Position numbers and translations under genes: made by a program | The notes under the pieces: generated by a model | Database searches by the model: none | Told to the model about the DNA's origin: nothing | The model's input: only the letters and a program-made list of their open reading frames with translations | In this document: in pieces, positions 60,301 through 64,000 of the stretch | Layout: every line of letters starts with the position of its first letter | Position numbering within the stretch: position 1 is the first letter of the stretch | Assembly (NCBI RefSeq): GCF_014898815.1 | Contig: NW_026515506.1 | Span: 248,001-312,000 of the forward strand | Length of the DNA stretch: 64,000 nucleotides | DNA from: Panonychus citri | Lineage: Eukaryota; Arthropoda; Arachnida; Trombidiformes; Tetranychidae | Reading direction: 5' to 3'

Positions 60301-61844
60301 ATGAAGTTGCCGTTCATATTGCCGATGTTTCGTACTTTTTGAAAGAAGGATTACCAGTTGATGAAGAAGCTCGTAAACGAACCACATCCTTTTATCTTGT
60401 CCAAAAAATGATACCAATGCTTCCCCGTGTTCTTTGTGAATGTTTATGCTCCCTAAATCCAGGTGAAGATAAACTGACCTTTTCTGTTATTTGGACAATG
60501 GACGAAGAGGGTAATACTTATGGTGAACCTTGGTTTGGTCGTAGTATCATTCAAAGTTGCGTTAAATTAAGTTATGAGATTGCTCAAGATATGGTTGATG
60601 ATCCAGAACGTGAATGGACTGAACAAGATTTCCCAAAAATTTATGGCAATTGGACAGTGGAGGATATTAATCGTTCGGTTAATTTATTCATGAAAATGGC
60701 TCGAAAAATTCGCAATCGAAGATTGGAAACTGGTGCTTTAAACATGAGAGAAGCTAAATTAGCATTTGTACTTGACTCTGAGTCAGGTTTACCCTTAGGG
60801 TTTACTCCTCATAAACATTTAGAGTCACATTTTCTCATTGAAGAGTTTATGTTAATGGCTAATATGGCGGTGGCAAAAAAGATTCATGATACTTTTCCCG
60901 AACACGCTTTCCTCCGTCGGCATGAACCTCCTGATAGTCGAATGTTGAAACAGTTTCAAGAATATTGCGTCGCCAATGGAATGAAAAATATTGACATTTC
61001 ATCCGCTAAAAGCATTCAAAAGACGTTAAACTCAATCGACGATCCACTCATCTATACATCTTTGTCAAATGTTCTACTTCGATCTCTGACTCAAGCGAAA
61101 TATTTCTGTTCTGGATCAGTCCCACAATCACCAAGCTTTTTCCGACATTATGCTCTGAACGTTGATCTTTATACTCACTTTACATCACCCATTCGACGTT
61201 ATCCCGATGTGATTGTCCACCGACTTTTAGCTGCTGCTCTTGATTGTGGTAAAATGATTAAAGATTCACCCGAAGAGTTACAACAATTGGCCGCTGTTTG
61301 TAATGTAAAGAAAAACGCTTCCCGTTTAGCATCAACCTCCAGTGGCAAACTATTTGTCGCTCTTTACATTAAACAGTGTGGCATTGTACGTGACGAAGCC
61401 GTGGTAGTCCAAATTTATGATCACTCATTTGACGTAATGTGTACCAATTGTAATGAATTTTGTAGAGTTTATTGTGATAAATTGGAAGTTGATCATTTTG
61501 AATTTGAAGAATCAGTCTCAGGATCTAAAGTGATGAAACTTTTCTGGAAAGGAGCAGGAGCTAAAGTTCAAACAATTACTCCATTCACCAAATTGAATGT
61601 CGAAGTGTCTATAAGTCCATCTGATATTCACAAATGGATTGTAAGTTTCCACTTATCTTTCATGTTAATCCTAATCTCATGTGGCAATCATACACTTACA
61701 CATATCTTAATCTTTTCTTCACATGTGTGTACCAACATTTATGATATCTAATCTTTTTTTCTCTCTTTTTCTCTCTCTTTCTTTCCATTCTTTTTCTAGG
61801 TCATTGCTGTCAATCCATTTACCAACACTGAAATTAGTGATTAA
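57363..61844 (+). CDS. Dis3l2: DIS3-like 3'-5' exoribonuclease 2
   Basis: Exons 57363-58238, 58342-58395, 58970-59071, 59148-61640 and 61800-61844 join in phase to 1189 residues. Residues 1-275 are an Asn/His/Ser/Gln-rich extension. A conserved FDSYMPLCEVQSALKKGEVIEG start leads into cold-shock domain 1 (GVLRINPKNFEDAYI, DIYIAG). A Lys/Asp/Glu-rich insert at about 410-510 is followed by CSD2. The RNB catalytic domain (about 690-1040) carries FTIDPSTARDLDDAIS, with the acidic cluster D701, D707, D709 and D710 intact, as well as VAVHIADVSYF, FRHYALNVDLYTHFTSPIRRYPD and an S1 domain (about 1080-1170). There is no PIN domain and no exosome-binding part, which separates DIS3L2 from DIS3. The enzyme degrades oligouridylated cytoplasmic RNAs independently of the exosome. 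It is longer than human (885) because of the N-terminal extension and the insert. Confidence 0.95.
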
Positions 61845-62920
61845 TGAGATTACCAAATTTCTTGTAAAGTGATTGATACATTTTCGTTTATGATCACAAT
61901 CCTTTTGATCTTAGAAAAAAATTGTCCATGAAGTTCAACTTATGAAAATCGATGACAAAAACCACTGCCATTTTATCATCAATTCATATGAATCAATTTT
62001 TCATCTTTAATTTTATCCCATCTCTTTTTTTGCTGGATCTTCATCCGATGATGAAAATGAACAAAATTTTCTTATGTTAGTTTAGAATCTAAAACAATTT
62101 AATTGTCGTTTCATGGTCAGTTTTCGCTCTGTGTCCATCTAAAAATCGACTATTTTGACACTTTCACTCTCACTCTCTCTCTCTCCCCTTCCCTTTTTAC
62201 AACCTAAAACTGAGATTATATTTATCTAGTTTCAGAGCATAAATTTAATTATAGTAAATTTAAATTAAGAGCATCAAAATTAACACTTCTAGTTAATTGT
62301 GCTAAATCAGATCTCTCTCCATTTCACTTTCATGAACAAATAATTCAGATCAAATTGGGTCAATTTTGCCAAGTCACTTTGCTAATTGCTTTAATTTTCT
62401 TAAAAAAAAAATGTTACAACACTTTTTTTTATTATTACATTTAATTGTTGTTACCAAGATCAAAATAAGATCAAATAATAATTAAGAGAAAGTGAACAAA
62501 AAATTAAACAAAAAAAACGAAGATTTTATCTTCAAAATTGATTGTTGTCCATTTAATTTAATCAACTTTACCAACAAACTTGACCTTATTTTCATACTGA
62601 TTGTAATTGATTAATTACAATAATCAATTGTATAAAAAGGTAAATACTTTGCTGACCAATTTACATAAATTAATTACGATCCAATAGTCAAACTTGAATG
62701 ATTAACAATCAAAAACTAAACAATCATTTTGATTATCAGACAATGAAAAGTTTAACCATTAAAACAATAACTTGATCAATCGTTTAAATCATTTGATTGA
62801 ATTAAATTGCTTGTGATTCAATAATAATAATGATAATGATAATAAATAATTGGAAATAAGTAATTAAGAAATAATAATTGTCTAATGATTGGAAAAATCA
62901 ATCAATCAAATTAAAAGTTT
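61845..62920. other. Convergent 3' flanks of DIS3L2 and the secreted-protein gene
   Basis: AT-rich untranslated DNA. No gene or RNA recognised. Confidence 0.5.
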
Positions 62921-63763
62921 TCAATTTTTTCTTCTTTGATTATTGTTGTTAAAATGATTGTTACCTAATTTATTATTAAGCCTTGTAGAGTTAATTGTAG
63001 TTAGACTATTGTTAATTGTCACAAGAACTGGTTGATTAGCACGAGAAGTGACCGCTCGTTTCCGGGTGGAATTGTACCTCTCCAGAGCGGAGGGAATAAA
63101 TCGTGAGAACAAATTTCCACCGGGAAGATTTTGCCCACCACCGAATAGAGATGAACCTCCACCAAGTCCTCCACCTCCACCACCACCGGTGAGTCTATTG
63201 AGATTACCAAAAGAAAAGGTCAAAGGTGAAGGTGGAGGTGGAGGTGAATTCGGTGTCTCTTCAACTTCCACCACGGTGATACCTCCATTCGGCCTTACAT
63301 ATCGGCGCCTAACGATAACTGACCTTCGAGTTGTTGATTGTCCGAATCTATTATAACTAATTGGATTCCCTTGTAAATTATTGATTGATGAAGATGAAGA
63401 TGATGATGGTGATTGAGGTGATGAACTTGATTGTTGCTGGGATGATGAATCATCATAAATTTCAGGATAATCAGAACCAGAATCACAGGAACAACATTCA
63501 CTGCAAGAACAACAGCCCGAAGGCAAATTGTTATGTAAACCAAAAGACAATTTATTGTTATGGTTTAAATTGTTACCATTATTGTAAACACTTTGTTGCC
63601 TCTGAAAGGATCGAGATCTCGCCGATGTTGATGTTATATCAGTTGATTGTTGTTCATTAAGTAATTCAATTGAAGATGAAGATGAAGATGTTAAAGTTTC
63701 CATTGAAATGATACAGAAAATGGAGACAAATGATAGAAACACCGAAAATTGATACGAGAACAT
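62921..63763 (-). CDS. Predicted secreted low-complexity protein with a Cys cluster and Gly-rich core
   Basis: Single-exon frame of 280 residues. Residues 1-20 are a hydrophobic signal peptide (MFSYQFSVFLSFVSIFCIIS) with probable cleavage shortly after. A Ser/Asn/Gln-rich part follows, then a compact cysteine cluster at 84-93 (CCSCSECCSC), an acidic patch, a Ser/Gln run, and a more ordinary basic stretch with RRSVIVRRRYVRPNGGITVVEVEE (given in part). A Pro run, a Gly-rich segment with repeated LFGGG-like units and an Asn-rich tail complete it. I do not recognise a family. The composition suggests an extracellular matrix, cuticle or silk-like protein, which is inference. The basic VVEVEE stretch is the best part for homology search. 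The frame may continue beyond an unseen intron, but start and stop look natural. Confidence 0.6.
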   Translation of the reverse strand: MFSYQFSVFLSFVSIFCIISMETLTSSSSSSIELLNEQQSTDITSTSARSRSFQRQQSVYNNGNNLNHNNKLSFGLHNNLPSGCCSCSECCSCDSGSDYPEIYDDSSSQQQSSSSPQSPSSSSSSSINNLQGNPISYNRFGQSTTRRSVIVRRRYVRPNGGITVVEVEETPNSPPPPPSPLTFSFGNLNRLTGGGGGGGLGGGSSLFGGGQNLPGGNLFSRFIPSALERYNSTRKRAVTSRANQPVLVTINNSLTTINSTRLNNKLGNNHFNNNNQRRKN

Positions 63764-64000
63764 TTTTTTTATCTTCTTCTTCGTTGTAACTGATTAAATC
63801 ACTAATCTCATCGTTGATTAAAAGTGAAATGATTAAAAATTTAATCATCTGATTAACTGGATTAAATGATCATCTCCTTTTTCAATTCATAATGAAAACT
63901 TTCATGAAACAATTGCCTAAGGTTTTTACCAAAAATCGAACAGGATTTTCCAATTAATTGTCTAATTGTCTTTGATTGTTGCAGTGTTTTTGTTTCTAAA
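63764..64000. other. Upstream flank of the secreted-protein gene
   Basis: AT-rich DNA up to the right edge. No further exon or motif recognised. Confidence 0.4.

Noticed and set aside
1..64000. CRISPR arrays, bacterial operons, integrated viruses, long transposons
   Set aside because: No spaced repeats, reverse-transcriptase, transposase or integrase motifs were seen. The repeats present are microsatellites or local duplications.

Overview
The window is AT-rich eukaryotic nuclear DNA. Its genes have short GT-AG introns, intergenic DNA is full of (TC)n/(GA)n and (CAT)n/(GAT)n simple repeats, and nothing bacterial or viral is visible. A clear orthologue of the gap gene Krüppel, together with Hrb27C-, ATPalpha- and FLASH-like genes, points to an arthropod. 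Compact introns and AT-rich spacers would suit a mite, but the sequence alone does not prove that placement.

Layout. 1-4711: minus-strand two-RRM hnRNP gene (Hrb27C/DAZAP1 type), running off the left edge. 7201-8244: minus-strand NDUFS3 (complex I 30 kDa subunit). 8245-32780: about 24.5 kb with no convincing coding gene, made of polypyrimidine/polypurine blocks, microsatellites, a 0.29 kb tandem duplication and a pair of large duplicated blocks about 6 kb apart. It lies upstream of Krüppel and may hold its regulatory DNA. 32781-34607: Krüppel (plus), with a degenerate Sp-type zinc-finger relic 2 kb downstream on the other strand. 38541-38900: a small coiled-coil protein resembling the FLASH N-terminus. 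41626-46971: Na+/K+-ATPase alpha, whose first two coding exons lie in a near-identical 0.7 kb tandem duplication. 47905-51823: three minus-strand housekeeping genes, RpL9, a UBA-Pth2 peptidyl-tRNA hydrolase and V-ATPase subunit d. 53944-55806: an SLC17-type transporter with one apparent frameshift. 57363-61844: DIS3L2 exoribonuclease. 62921-63763: a low-complexity secreted protein on the minus strand.

The genes do not form a pathway; the set is mostly housekeeping genes plus one developmental regulator with a large upstream desert. The best candidates for follow-up are the ATPalpha 5' duplication, the duplicated blocks and CAGGTA cluster upstream of Krüppel, the shared CCAATAGATGGC promoter element, the Sp-finger relic, the SLC17 frameshift and the odd RNP1 in the Hrb27C-like RRM2. 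I did not find a wholly new multi-gene system.

Exon boundaries were read by hand from splice consensus and protein homology. All family comparisons are from memory of those families; no searches were run.
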